The notes under the pieces: model-generated
Seen by the model: only the letters and a program-made list of their open reading frames with translations
Database searches by the model: none
Told to the model about the DNA's origin: nothing
Shown here: positions 47,986 to 60,375 of the stretch, in pieces
How the letters are laid out: each line of letters begins with the position of its first letter
How positions within the stretch are numbered: the first letter of the stretch is position 1
Translations under genes and position numbers: made by a program
Origin: Warburgia ugandensis
Lineage: Eukaryota; Streptophyta; Magnoliopsida; Canellales; Canellaceae
DNA length: 64,000 nt
Assembly (NCBI GenBank): GCA_035236585.1
Contig: CP141126.1
Coordinates: forward strand, 69,231,414-69,295,413
Direction of reading: 5' to 3'

Positions 47986-48025
47986 CTGAGATATTGTAAA
48001 CATTCAAACATTTACAATATCTCAG
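47986..48025 (-). other. LTR stem-loop (15 bp perfect arms)
   Basis: CTGAGATATTGTAAA, 10-base loop, exact reverse complement; 417 bp from the LTR end. Same arms as at 9937 although the loop and flanks differ. Confidence 0.7.
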
Positions 48026-49429
48026 CAAGCTATGCTTGGTAGGGGATTAAAGAAGTAACATAATTTGACAATATAATCCTAATATTCATTAATCCCATTA
48101 TTCATTTTTGTCATAAACATGATCATGGATCAATCTCATTTCTATAACCTTTCTTTTATCATTTATGTACATCCTTATACATAATGTATATGAACAAATT
48201 CATCAAAATAGTGAAAATATTCAATTGTCATTGCCAATTAAGCTGATCAACTCTTTCAATTGTAAGAGATCAGTGTATCAACTAGTTACTATATTGGAAA
48301 TTCCCCTTTCTCTTTTAATATTGGTAACATACAATTACTTGGCATTTCATTATGCCATATACAAGGCATCTCACTATGCCTATCTCATATGCATCATAGT
48401 GCAAAATAAATCAAAGGACTACCGTGCTTGCAATCTAATCCATACAACACACCCGGATAACTGCTCAATAATCCACTCATTCCATATTTAGTGGAAATGT
48501 AAAATCCATGTCCATATGGGGAGACCATGGCTATCACAATGGCGACCTTCCCATAATTGCCCCACCCGACTTTCTGCCTTTCTTAGGCATGGAATTCATC
48601 ATAAAAAAAAATTTGGAGAGTGGGTGGCCAAACCCTCATAACTCCCCTAGCATAGCATCCTCAGGCCTATTCCTATTTAAAATAAAACCACAAGCCTCCA
48701 TACTCATATGTAAAATATTTCTTATACATATCAGAATTTATATCTGTTTATCTAGGGCTAGAATATCATCTACTTCCCTATTCACTTAGGGTTATCTTCA
48801 ACTCTACACTTAATCATTTCATATTTAGTTTCTCATTATTTGATTGGATCATAAGAATTTAGCACAAGGTATTTGCATTATACATGTCAACATTTCTATA
48901 CATAAGATCATGTATTCAATATGTATCTTTCATGTAGATGCATTTACAAAATCCTCCTACCTCAATAGGGTATTCTTACTCCTTGAGTTTGCCATAGTCT
49001 TGATCAACATATATCTGTCAAATCATACGTATAATGTCATCTTTCTATCCAAATCTACATACTACATGGCCTTTTGATCATCCTTAAGTAGGATGATCGG
49101 AATCTTTCTTCCTTGAATCACGTATGATCAAGGGTTCAGATCTTCTAACCTAATAAATCTATATTACAAGTATATTCTCGTAATAATAATCTACTCTACA
49201 TTTATATTTCTTTCTTTTATTATTTTTAATCGTTCAAGATCTCCTCTTGTATTCTTATTTGATCATCCTTATCTTATTTATAGTTTTTATTAGGATTAGT
49301 TAATTTGCTAACCTTTTATGTTCTTATTATTATTTCTCAATCAGTTAGTGTTACTGGTTTGAGGATAATTTATTAACTTCTATTTCTAGACAACTCCTCT
49401 TATTTCCAATTGACTAAGGCTTACTAGCT

Positions 49430-49705
49430 ACAGGTTACACAAAAAGTGGTTACTTCAATCCTCATGTAAGGAGGCATTTAGACCTCAACAAACATCACCA
49501 AAAGGTGAGGGAAGAGCAAGGCTCTATTAGATAACCACAATGTTTAGCATCCATTGGAGTGACCTTAGCTCAACCTTCCATAAGGTTCTTATGATCTCAT
49601 AAACCCTAATTTATCTCTACTTGATTTTTATTAATGTCCATAATCAAATAAAATATCATTCATGGATGTGCATTATTCTCCTAATTTGGGCCAAGGAAAT
49701 GGTAA
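49430..49705 (-). repeat. Copy of the ~330 bp shared module
   Basis: Contains, inverted, 'ttggccc', 'ggtcactcca', 'gagccttgctcttccctcacc' and 'taaatgcctccttacatgagg', in the order found at 27900-28235 and 60045-60375. Confidence 0.75.
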
Positions 49706-52234
49706 ACCATTCCTTATATTATCTTACTAACTATAGCCCTTACTAATTAAGTCCAAGTCAAGTCATTCCTTCTTATTTATGTCATGAAACTCTAATTTCT
49801 TATTAGGTTACATTTTGTGTTTTATACTATTTATCATAACTAATGATCAATTAAATCTACTAAGAAATATGACAATAATGAATCATAAACTTCAAAGCAT
49901 AAAAATAATCTAAATTCAATAATCTAAAGATAGCAATACTATGTAACTACTATCATGATCCCTAATTAATGAAATCAAATTAAACTAACATGATTTTAAA
50001 TCACAATCCCATTACCATCTTAAATGGAAATCATACTATAGTCCATACTCAAATTAAACTAGCATGGCCCTAAGATGATTACATCTAACCATCTAATAAC
50101 ATGTGGATCATTTACATCAAAATGAAGAAATAACTTAGCATGGATCCTATAATCATGCCATAAACTAAAATTAAAATGAATCTAATAATTAAATGAAATC
50201 ATACTAGTCAATTTACATCACTAGAGGCTTTTAATATGATCCAACCATTAGATCTTAAGTCCTTTCCTTAGATCTAGGGTTTTTACTTCATTATAGATTC
50301 AGAGATCATCTTCACATGTTTTTGTCATAATTGATCAATGATCTTACTAGATATTGTCATTATTAACTCCATCCAACCTATCCGCAGGGTTTGATCATGC
50401 CTGATCTTACTAATCAAGAAAGTTCCTTTACAAATTTTAGGTTACTTCTATCATAAAGGGTATATTTCTTAAATTATCATATATATGTTATATTAAACCC
50501 TCAATTTCACATATCCTTTTCATTATAACATAAATAGATCAGATCCTTAAGGTCTGATCATCTCAGATCTTCAAGATCATGAAAGTATGAATCTTATTTT
50601 CTTTAAATAGAAAGTTTCTTGCAATATTTACTAAATTTTATTATTTCATATGAAATTAGAAGCCATAAGCTTTCCATAGCTTCTTTTTGCCCATGATTTG
50701 TAGCTCAGATGACTCCAAAATTCAAGTTTGAAGTTCACAGTCATTTTAATGAACCAGATTTGATCTGGCAGTTAAAATAGGACAAAACTAGCAGAACTGA
50801 TTATACCACCCTATTTTATCGGTGACCACTGGAGAAAATGGGGTGGTGACCTGTAAATGCTGAGACGATCCAGATCGAATCATCAAATCACCATTCCTCT
50901 TTTCTCCTTCTAAATCTATTGGACTGCTTAGATTTTTAATCTGAGCCTCCATGATGCCAATTTGGAGGGTTTTTCATCGAAACTTGATTTTCTGAAACAT
51001 TGACAGAAAATCAAATCCAATAAAATTAAAAATGTCAAAAATGGCATAAACTAAATATTGGATGATATCCTCCTACCTAATTTTCTTAGAATTGATGAAT
51101 TGATGCCAAAATAAATAAATCCTTGCCGTATGCCATAACACACCAAATAAATCTTGATTTGTATTTTTTAGATTAGGGAATTTATTTGGGGATTTTGTAG
51201 ATCATGGAATTTAGAACAATATGGACAATACGATTTGTGAAATTTGATCTATAACTAAGTGGCTAATTGAACTTAGTGCTTTTGGTACTATTCTAGAGAG
51301 AGGGGAGAGAAAGAGGGAAAAAGAGAGAGATTGGGGGAGATGGGGGAGGTATTTTGCTCTAAATTTCTCAGGGAGTCTAGGGGATTTTATGGTAAAGTTG
51401 TGAAAATTTTTGTGAAATTTTCAGAATTATTTATAAGCAAGTTTTTGAATTTTAAATTAATTTTTCATAAAAATTTCCTTCTTTCTTTTTATTATTTTAT
51501 TTATGGGTGGAGTTTCCACCTCCACCTTCTCCTCCAATACAATCTGATTGTGCATTGCTCAATTATTATTGCGTCCAAAGGTAGAGGAAAAAACGACACC
51601 TAGCACTAGATGGTGAACAGAGCTGGGCTTTGTCTGAGCAGTGCAGTGTTGAAGCAAAACCGCACAGAGAGGAGAGCAAGCGTTGTCTGATGCGATGGAG
51701 GTAGGGGCCAGTGATGATGAACCAGAACAACTGGACTAGGTAGAAGAGGGTGCGATCTAGGCTTGGTGTGATGTAAAGGACGAGGGAGAGAAAGGAATCC
51801 GGGAAAATACTTGTTGGAGAGGAGAAAATGGTGAGAGGGAAGGTAGCCGTGGTAAAGAAAATAGAAAAGGAGAGGCAGGTGTGGCGGGGTTCTGGGTGAC
51901 AGTGAAAAGGGTGACGATGGCAGGCTATGTGGAGAAGAAGATGGTGCTCGGGATAGTGGAGAAGAGAAGTGAGAATAGGGAGAGCATGAGAGGAAGGTGG
52001 AGAGAGAGTGGGGAACAAAAGAGACAGAGAGGAACAATCCTTCTGTCTCTGTCCGTGCAAGGGGCAAAAGCTCAAATGCTTGTGCTAGGTTTGGTGGAGA
52101 AGGCCGACTGGCAGTAGCTAGCCTGGGTGAATAGGGAGAGCATGAGAGGGAGGTGGAGAGGAACAGTCCTTCTACCTCTTCTCTCTCAAAAGGAAAAGCA
52201 GGAAAAAGGAAAATGGGAAGAGGAAGAGGAAGAA

Positions 52235-52269
52235 GGGAGAAGGGAGAAGGGAGAAGGGAGAAGGGAGAA
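52235..52269 (+). repeat. GGGAGAA x5 tandem repeat
   Basis: Five exact 7-base units, giving GGG runs separated by 4 bases, which meets the usual G-quadruplex pattern on the plus strand. It lies in a 300 bp purine-rich part of the minus-strand LTR. Confidence 0.95.
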
Positions 52270-52408
52270 GAAGGAGAGGAAGGAAAAGAGAGGAAGATAG
52301 ATGAGAAAGAGAGTAGAACAAGAGAGAGGTGGAGGAAGGTCCTTCCCCCTCTCTCTTCAAAGAGAAAGAGTGAAAAAGAAAAGAGTCTCTAAAACCAACC
52401 CCTCCTTC

Positions 52409-52422
52409 CTTTTATAAGTGGA
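52409..52422 (-). promoter_or_regulatory. TATA-like box of the minus-strand LTR
   Basis: Minus-strand CCACTTATAAAAGG about 320 bp after the LTR start, followed by a long pyrimidine-rich stretch on that strand. Confidence 0.5.
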
Positions 52423-52740
52423 TTTGCCCTCATTAGTCAACTTTGCCCATTATTGCTAGATTTGCCATCAATGACCAAATTTGTGGCCTGGGACCCATCA
52501 TAATAAGTTGATCTGAACCGTCCAACGTACTTTGGCTTACCTGCAAAAACAAAATACAAAATTAGAAATATTTTATGTGGATGATTAGTTATAATGATCA
52601 TCCGATCGTTAACTTTTCAAATTAACAGTTGGATGATTGATTATAGCTAAATTGATTTAAAATTAGAAAATTACCTTATTAAATTATCTAATAAAATAAT
52701 AATCTAATGTTATTTTTAACAAAATTAAGGACTCAACAGC

Positions 52741-53011
52741 AATTTTAACAAGTATTGTATTGATACCCGGGTTGTACTGTGAACCACTTGATGGATTCTG
52801 AAATTTAAGAAATGTATATTCCTTCAATGGAATTTTATCTTGTACAAAATTCTACTCATATTATGTATAAAGTGTTGACTTGGGTTTTTCAAAACAAGTT
52901 TTAAACAAAAGAACTTCAGTTACTTTGCTTTGCAAAAAAAATTTAGTACTAACAGTGCCATGCCCTTGAAAAATGTATTACAAAATGTGTTACAAAAACC
53001 AAGTCGTCACA
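52741..53011 (+). mobile_element. 5' LTR remnant (last 270 bp) of the Tekay-like element
   Basis: Runs from 'agtattgtattgataccc' to ...aaccaagtcgtcaca and matches 62400-62661 at roughly 85% by eye, with many C/T differences. The rest of this LTR is missing: a complete minus-strand LTR ends 2 bases before it. Confidence 0.8.
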
Positions 53012-53013
53012 GT

Positions 53014-53026
53014 TGGTATCAGAGCC
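53014..53026 (+). other. Primer-binding site, initiator tRNA-Met type
   Basis: TGGTATCAGAGCC, two bases after the LTR end, is the standard complement of the plant initiator tRNA-Met 3' end used by many chromoviruses and copia elements. It fixes the end of the 5' LTR and the plus orientation of the element. Confidence 0.88.
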
Positions 53027-53771
53027 ATTCATCTAGTCACAGTACAATACCCTTATGTCCAATATGAAGATGAAAATCCAATTAGAGGATGAGAAATAGT
53101 CAGTGAATAAGAAATAAGATAGTATTTGATGAGAATGAGTAGAGAATGGGTTATGTGATTAACTCATTAGTCACGAATGAGTATAGGAAGAGGTATGTGA
53201 TTAACTCATTAGGTGAGGAGTTAATGTAATTAACTCATGAAGTACTAGTGGAGTATAAGTAGATATTACTTAATGAAATAACTAGGAGTACTACTTAGTA
53301 AGTTAATGATATCAATATGGGGAATAGTAAGTTTAGAAAGAAATAAGGAAAACCTTAGAATAGAGGAAGATGTAATGTATGATATTCAAGTATAACCTGA
53401 AATCTTAAGTAAGGATACTTGTAGAAATAAAATATATTAATATAACTATTATTAGGTGAAATAATGGAGATTAAGAGAAAGAGATGAAAATTGAAAAAAA
53501 AAAAAAAAAGGATGGAAAGGAAGAAGAAGGATAAAATCCACCCTTTATAGGAAAGATGAAATAAATACTAAAGTAAAAGACCATAGAATTATAACAAATT
53601 TTGAAATTAAAAATAAATATAAATATAAATGTAAGAGTTACAATTGTTACATAGATATAGTATTATTACAATTAGTTAAAGGATTTAATCATCAAAATAG
53701 AGATGATCTTACTTGAGAAAAATTTAAGGAGATAGGTAAATTTTTTCAAAATTGGTGAATGAGAAGAGTAT

Positions 53772-55965
53772 TCATCATCATCATCAAGACCTTATCCCAA
53801 TTAGGGGTCGGCCACATGAATCTTATTCCTCCATTCCACTCTATTAAATACCATGGTTTCATTTAGTCCCAAAGTTTTTAAATCTTTCCTCACCACTTCT
53901 ATCCACGTTCTTTTGGGCCTTCCCCTTGCCCTTTTGGAACCTTCAACTTGTATTGCCTCACTCCTAACTGGTGCCGTTGGTGGCCTCCTTTGAACATGTC
54001 CAAACCATCTAAGTCTAATCTCCCTCATCTTGTTACCTATTGGTGCTATCCCTAAATTTCCTCTAATATTTTCATTTCTAATTCTATCCTTTCTTGTCTT
54101 ACCACTCATCCATCTCAACATCCTCATTTCTGCGACACTCAGCCTATGAGTATGATGTTCCTTAACTGCCCAACACTCTGATCCATAGAGCATGGCCGGC
54201 CTAATAGCCATCCTATAGAATTTTCCCTTTAGTTTGAGTGGCACCCGCCGATCACATAAAACACCTGATGCACATCTCCATTTGTTCCAACCTGCTTGGA
54301 TTCTCTAGGTGACCTCCCTCTCAATCTCTCCACTCTCATGGATCAATGATCCTAAGTATCGGAAGTGGTCTCTCATGGGGACCTCTTGGTTATCAATCTT
54401 GACTGGTGCTCCACTCCTACTCTCCTTACTAAAATTACATTCCATATATTCTGTCTTAGTTCGGCTAATTTTAAATCCTTCCGATTCTAATGCTTTTCTC
54501 CATAACTCTAGCTTTATGTTTACACCCTCCCTTGTCTCATCAAATAAGACTATATCGTTTGCAAATAGCATGCACCAGGGAATCTCCTCATGCAGATGTT
54601 TTGTTAACTCATCCATAACTAATGTGAAAAGGTATGGACTCAATGCTGATCCTTGGTGCAATCCGACAGTGACAGGAAAATCACCAGTCACGCCACTAAT
54701 GGTCTTAACATTTGTTACTGCTCCCTCATACATATCTTTAATTATGTCTATATACCCCTGAGAAACCCCTTTAACACCCAACACCCTCCATATTAACTCT
54801 CTAGGGACTCTATCATAAGCTTTCTCTAAGTCAATAAAGACCATGTGTAGGTCTTTTCTCCTCTCCCTATATTTCTCTACTAATTGTCTTAGTAAGAAAA
54901 TAGCTTCCATGGTAGACCTCCCAGGCATGAAACCAAAGTGATTCTCCGATACACTTGTTTCATGTCGTAGCCTCTTCTCAATCACTCTTTCAAAAAGTTT
55001 CATGGTGTGGCTCATAAGTTTGATCCCTCGATAATTAGTGCAGCTCTGAATGTCTCCTTTATTCTTATAGATTGGTACAATAGAGCTTTTCCTCCACTCA
55101 TCAGGCATTTTCTTTGATTTTATAATCTTGTTAAACAACTTGGTCAACCAAACTACCCCACTATCTCCCATATGCTTCCAAACCTCTATTGGTATACCAT
55201 CAGGCCCCATGGCCTTTCCTGATTTCATCTTTCTCAAGGCCTCTTTTACTTCAAGCATTCTAATCCTACGTTCATATCTATAATATCCAGGTGTTATTTA
55301 GATTTATAGTATTTTCAATCCCTATATTCTCAGGGCCATTGTCATTTAACAATTTTTGAAAGTATATTTCCCACCTTTGTTTGATCTCATCATCTTTGAC
55401 TAATACCCGTTGATCATCGCTTCTAATGCACCTAACATGCTCTAAGTCCTTACCCTTCTGTTCTCTTACTTTTGTAAGTTTAAACACATCTTTCTCACCT
55501 TCTCTTGTTCCTAGTCTATTATAGAGCTCATCATATGCTTTAAGTTTTGCCTCACTTACTATTCTCTTAGCAACGTTTTTAGCATTCTTATATTGTTCAT
55601 AGTTTTCATTATTTCTAATCTTCTGCCATGCTTTAAAATGCATTCGTTTTTCTTTAATAGCTTTTTGCACTGTTTCATTCCACCACCATGTTTCCTTTGT
55701 TAATAGCCTTTTACCTTTAGATACTCCTAAGACATCTTTTTCCACTTTCTTAATAGACTCAGCCATATTAGTCCACATGGTATTTACTTCTGTTTCATAG
55801 TTCCAATTTCCTTCTACCATCAACTTATTTTTGAATGAGGTTATTTTCTCTCCTTTTAAGTTCCACCACTTAGTTTTTGGATGTGTATTAAGTTCAGTTC
55901 TTTTACTCCATCTTTTAATATGAATATCCATAACCATTAACCTATGTTGTGAGGTTAAACTCTTT
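53772..55965 (-). pseudogene. RTE-clade LINE, 5'-truncated, comparatively well preserved
   Basis: On the minus strand it starts at the end of the endonuclease domain (ESLTSQHRLMVMDIHIKRWS, near 55965), then a linker (55937-55278). Reverse transcriptase occupies 55258-54305 (317 codons): GKAMGPDGIPIEVWKHMG, FGFMPGRSTMEAIFLLRQL, FIDLEKAYDRVP (residues 141-152), LHQGSALSPYLF. The active site FADD is FAND at residues 232-235. The C-terminal part (RIQAGWNKWRCASG, AIRPAMLYGSECWAVKEHH, EMRMLRWMSGKTRKDRIRNE) continues in the same frame to 53801 after a single TAG at about 54304. The 3' end is a short (GAT)n tail at 53786-53772, typical of RTE elements. One frameshift near 55270. Better preserved than its host element, so a later insertion. 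Confidence 0.92.
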
Positions 55966-57932
55966 CTTTTAATATAAATAAGGAGATAAAATTTAGAGGA
56001 ATATTAATTCAACTATGTGACAGAATTGAAATATGGAAATAATTATGGACTATATTTTGCATTGATGATAAAAGAGAAAGTGAAGACCTATAAATGAATA
56101 TGGATATTAATATGATGAATTCGAAGAATATTGATTCTACTTATATGCTAGATTTAGTGATATCGAAAGAATTATGAAATATAATGAGGAAAAATACATT
56201 TTGAAGAAATGGTGAAATAAACATGAGAAATGAAGACCTATAAATAAATATAGCAACTAAACTTAAGTGTAAATTTTGGACACATGAGATGATTATGAAA
56301 GAGGTATGAATCCAAATTTTGGAGAAATATGTGGTTATAAATTTCAAGATATTTTGGTGATTTTCAATCTAACATAAGATTGAATGAGGAAATATTTATA
56401 GTAGTTGAGGAAAATGACATCAACTGATTTGAATAAATGAAAAGAACAAATTTTAAGGATTAGTAGACAAAGGAGTGATTATATAAGTTACATTGGAGAG
56501 CAACAAGTTTCCTTAGAAAAAGAAGAATGAAGGATCAATGAGATTCTGCATAAATGATATTAAGTACCCTTTACTCCGCATGGATGAGTTATTCACAACC
56601 TATTATCATCAATGGAGAGCTAGGAATGAAAAATTATAGTGAGATATCAAAACAAATTTTGAGTTATAAGTTTGATGAGAATGAGAGTTATTGGATAAGT
56701 GGTAATGACATATGAAATTATTATGAGAAAATCATGACCATTTGGAGAATATGTTAAAACACTTACAAAGCTTATCAACTATCTAGTAAGTATAAATGTG
56801 GATTTAAAGAAGCAAAGTTTAGGGTCATATAAATTCTAAGAATGATATGGAAGTTGAACAAACAAAGATTAGAGATGAAACTGAATTGTGAGATAACTTT
56901 GACAATTAGAGAAATTTATCTCTTATTGATTATATAACATACTATAAGGACATTCTTTTAGCATAATCTTTCCATTGATTACATAAACCATAAAGAGTTT
57001 ATGGTAGATTATTGAGACTTGAAGAATATATGGTAAATTATGGAGTTTTTAAAGGCTTGAGAGTGGATGACTACAAAGTCAATATGGACTCTTTTAAAAG
57101 AAATTATCAAGAATACTTAAAATAAAGGGTAGTATGATATGGAAAAGTTATGAGGTATGCTTGAAAGAAGCATAAGGAAATACATAATCTTAAGAAGGAG
57201 AAATAAGAAAATCAAGTGCTATGAATAAAGAGGAAATCATAGTACAAGAATAATAATGACAATTGAGGAAGAAGTTATTACAAGGGAACTATTAGTTAAT
57301 ATGAGAATTTGAAAAGAAATTTTTAGTAGAAAGAAATAGTAAAGGAGTATGATTATCTAGAGCAAAAATGAGATAAGTACTTCCAGATAATGGAAGAACC
57401 AAGAAGAGATAATTACTCCCAAATATTGGAAGATTATTACAAAGAACAATAGTTGAAATTGTAGAATCAAGTAATATGTCATTTTGGTAGATAGTCTAAG
57501 GACTATACATATTAGAGAAGGTATGCCAAAACTATATATGTTGAAAAGGAATGAGGATGAGCAATAGAAGTTAGAATAGAAAAGTATGAAGTATTGAAAG
57601 ATTGGTGAAAATGAGGAATGGAAATTTAGTATACTAGTCAAGAGAAATAGGAAACTGTGAACAAAAGGGTAACTAAGTTTAAGAGTTATTAATCCTTTTG
57701 GAAATTCTAACAAAGAATTAGGATAAGTGGTTAATGCATTAGCATTATTAGTGAGATGTGTGTTATGTCCTAAAAATAGAACTTTTACCCTTAAGAAGAA
57801 GGTAACACGAACTATGAATGAAAGGAAATTGAGGTTTCCTTAAGTGGCAAGGCCACATGAGCAAATTTATGAATGAGTTCATGAAAACTCATAAGTAAGT
57901 TGAAATGAGAATTTCGATGACAAAATTATTAT

Positions 57933-57943
57933 AAGGGGGAAGA
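57933..57943 (+). other. Polypurine tract
   Basis: aagggggaaga one base before the TGTAATAACCCC LTR start; defines the 3' LTR. Confidence 0.8.
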
Positions 57944-58510
57944 TTGTAATAACCCCAAATTTTGTTAATTGATTGAGAAAATCAATTTAGTTTGAATTTT
58001 TAGAAATTCTGGGCTAAAATATTAGGTTATTGGAAATTCTCTTTTTATAGAGATTAAAACATAATTTAAAACTTAGAAATTATGAATGAACTCTAAAAAC
58101 ATATCAAAATGACACTAAATACATTCAATTTCGAGTTAAAATGAAAATTCCTCAATTTTCTTCATTTTTATGAATTCAAGGGTAAAATAGTAATTTTACC
58201 CACAACTGAGATCTAAGACATCAATATTTAGAAAGTACTTAGAAATACAAATCCAATGCCACTAAGTATGCTCAATTCTGAGTTTGAGAGAACAAAATAG
58301 ATTTTTCTCCATAAAAGGGCAAAATGGTCTTTTCACACCTTTGTGGGGCCAACAAATGAATCCAACGGCCAAAAAACATGTAATGAGTGGTCAAAACACT
58401 ACCAGATGCTAGTGGAGAAGGAGGTGGTAGTAGAGGATCCAATGTTAATTTTATATTTAAAAGAATTGAAACATGACTATTACAAGTAATTATGAAAATT
58501 GCAAAAACAT

Positions 58511-58520
58511 CTATAAATAC
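58511..58520 (+). promoter_or_regulatory. TATA box of the 3' LTR
   Basis: CTATAAATAC about 570 bp from the LTR start, followed by 'cacctcc' and, 110 bp on, a 'ctttctctctcctctctc' pyrimidine stretch. Confidence 0.5.
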
Positions 58521-60044
58521 ACCTCCAAAAATGTTCCTTAAAATTCCCACGAAATCATCTTGCTTACTTTGAAAAATCAGATCTAGATTCCTTCCCAAAA
58601 CTCCAAAACTCCCAAAAATCTCCCTTCTTGCACTTTCTCTCTCCTCTCTCTAATTGGAAGAAGAGACCTATATTCAATTAGGTACTCTATTCCAAATTTA
58701 ATCTCACAAATCCCACCATCCATGCAATCTTAGACTACCTAATCTACAAAACCCCAAAAACAATTTCAAGATCCAATGGTGTAATGAATAGAAAATCACA
58801 AAACAAACAACTATCTAGAATAGAAATGAGATAAGTACTTCCAGATAATGGGAGCACCATTCTGACGAAATGGCCGTGCAATAGAACCAGTCCTAGGGAA
58901 GCACGTCACACGTGTGTCCCAGTGATAGGGGCGCGGCGAATGTTCTGCCCAACCATCAACACAACCATTCCACCCAATTGATCTGGTCCATCCGTTACAC
59001 TAGGCGCAGATCAAATATGGACCCTAGGAAAGATTGTGAACTTCAGAGTTGAGATCAGAAAGAAGCTATGGAAAGCTTATAACGTCTATTTTCTTTTGAA
59101 ATTATAATATTGATAAAAACATTCCAAAAAATTTCTGTTTTCAAGAATTAAGTTTCTAATTTTCATGATCTTTAAGATCTAAGAAGATCAGATCTTGGGG
59201 ATCTGATTTACTAATGATATAATGTTGAAATTAAGTGATATCCATGGTTTATTTGGACAGATCTAAGATAAATTGAGGGATCTACCCTTTATGATAGAAA
59301 AACCTAAAAATACAAAGGGACCCACATGATCAATAAGATCAAGTATGATTAGACCCTTTAGATGGATTGAATGAATGATATTATAATGGAATCCATTGAA
59401 ATCATGGATTGAATATGACCAGGGACAAAGTAATATGATCTTGTACCTTAATGGAGTAAAAGCCCTAAAATTAATTAAAACTTTGATTTAAAAGGAAAAG
59501 ATATAATATCTAATGGTTGGATCATAAGTAAAGGTTTCTAATAATATTAATCTAATTAGTTTCATTGTCTTTTATTTGATAATAGTGTTGTAAATGTGAT
59601 TTATGTTATAAAGCATGATAGTTCTTAAATTTTAGCATGCTATGTTCTATGTGTTATTAGATTATTATATTAGGTTGATAGATTTAATTATCTTAGGGCC
59701 ATATTAGTTTAAATTTAAAGTTTAAGCATGATTCCATTAGATTAGTAGTAAAATTTCATGTATTTTATAACTTAGGATCCATGTTATTATATTAGAGTAT
59801 GAATACCCTTAGAATGATATAGAAGTACAATTCTCTTATGATTTAAAGTGTATGATTATTTGAATTATCAAAGTATACTATAAGCATCTTAATTGTATTT
59901 AAGTTAGTAGATATAATTGTTTAATTAGTGGTTATGTCTCAATATTCATAAATCAGCAAAAATGAAATCTAATGAAATAGAGATTCATGGACAAATAAGA
60001 TGAGTAAATGACTTGGACTTAATATTAGTAAGGGCTATAGCTGT

Positions 60045-60375
60045 AGGACAATATAAGGATTATCAAATCCTTGGCCCAAACTAGAAGAATAAGAAACCCC
60101 ATGAATGACATTTTAAATGTTCGTAGACTTAATTAAAATCAATTAGAAAGAGTACTTAGGGTTAACATGCTCATAAGAACCTTATAAAAAGTTGAGCTAA
60201 GGTCACTCTAGTGAATGTTGAACATGGTGGTTAAGGGGATTTTCTAATAGAGCCTCGCTCTTCTCCTACCTTTTGTTGACGTTTCTGAGCTCTAAATGCC
60301 TCCTTACATGAGGATTGAAGTAACCACTTTGCGTTCACCCATTCAACTAGTAAGCCTTAGCCAATTGGAAATAAG
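60045..60375 (+). repeat. Copy of the ~330 bp shared module
   Basis: Keeps 'atccttggccc', 'catgctcata', 'ggtcactctagtga', 'gagcctcgctcttctcc' and 'taaatgcctccttacatgag' in the same order and spacing as the Athila-type leader at 27900-28235. Confidence 0.78.

Larger units (their letters stand above)
47569..52738 (-). mobile_element. Complete Tekay-like LTR on minus strand (5.2 kb)
   Basis: On the minus strand it begins TGTTGAGTCCTTAATTTTG at 52738 (compare TGTAATAACCCCAAATTTTG at 57945) and ends ...ctaggttgccaca at 47569. The part 47569-51400 matches 62661-58650 in inverted orientation over its whole length, including the stem-loop and the 330 bp module. No polypurine tract precedes its start and no primer site follows its end, so it is probably solo, but flanks (ggggg and gcaat) do not form a duplication. 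The part 51560-52400 is low-complexity purine-rich sequence; frames there (51566-52075 and others) are not genes. Confidence 0.72.
53027..57944 (+). mobile_element. Eroded interior of the Tekay-like element (LINE nested inside)
   Basis: About 2.7 kb of element sequence flanks the LINE at 53772-55965. I find no readable gag, RT or integrase motif. Only the very end (57890-57930) keeps the layout of the chromovirus pol terminus (an N-F/x-D-D-x-I-I-x-R-G-like pattern before the polypurine tract). It is either extremely decayed or a non-autonomous derivative with long LTRs (LARD-like). Confidence 0.5.

Noticed and set aside
51566..52117. Frames of 169 and 153 codons on minus and 78 on plus
   Set aside because: Low-complexity purine/pyrimidine region of an LTR; serine-, proline- and leucine-rich by-products.
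54309..54761. 150-codon plus-strand frame
   Set aside because: Mirror of the minus-strand LINE reverse transcriptase.
53750..55990. Target-site duplication for the LINE ('aaggagata' on both sides)
   Set aside because: The two copies are not at equal positions relative to the LINE ends and the match is short; not reliable in AT-rich DNA.
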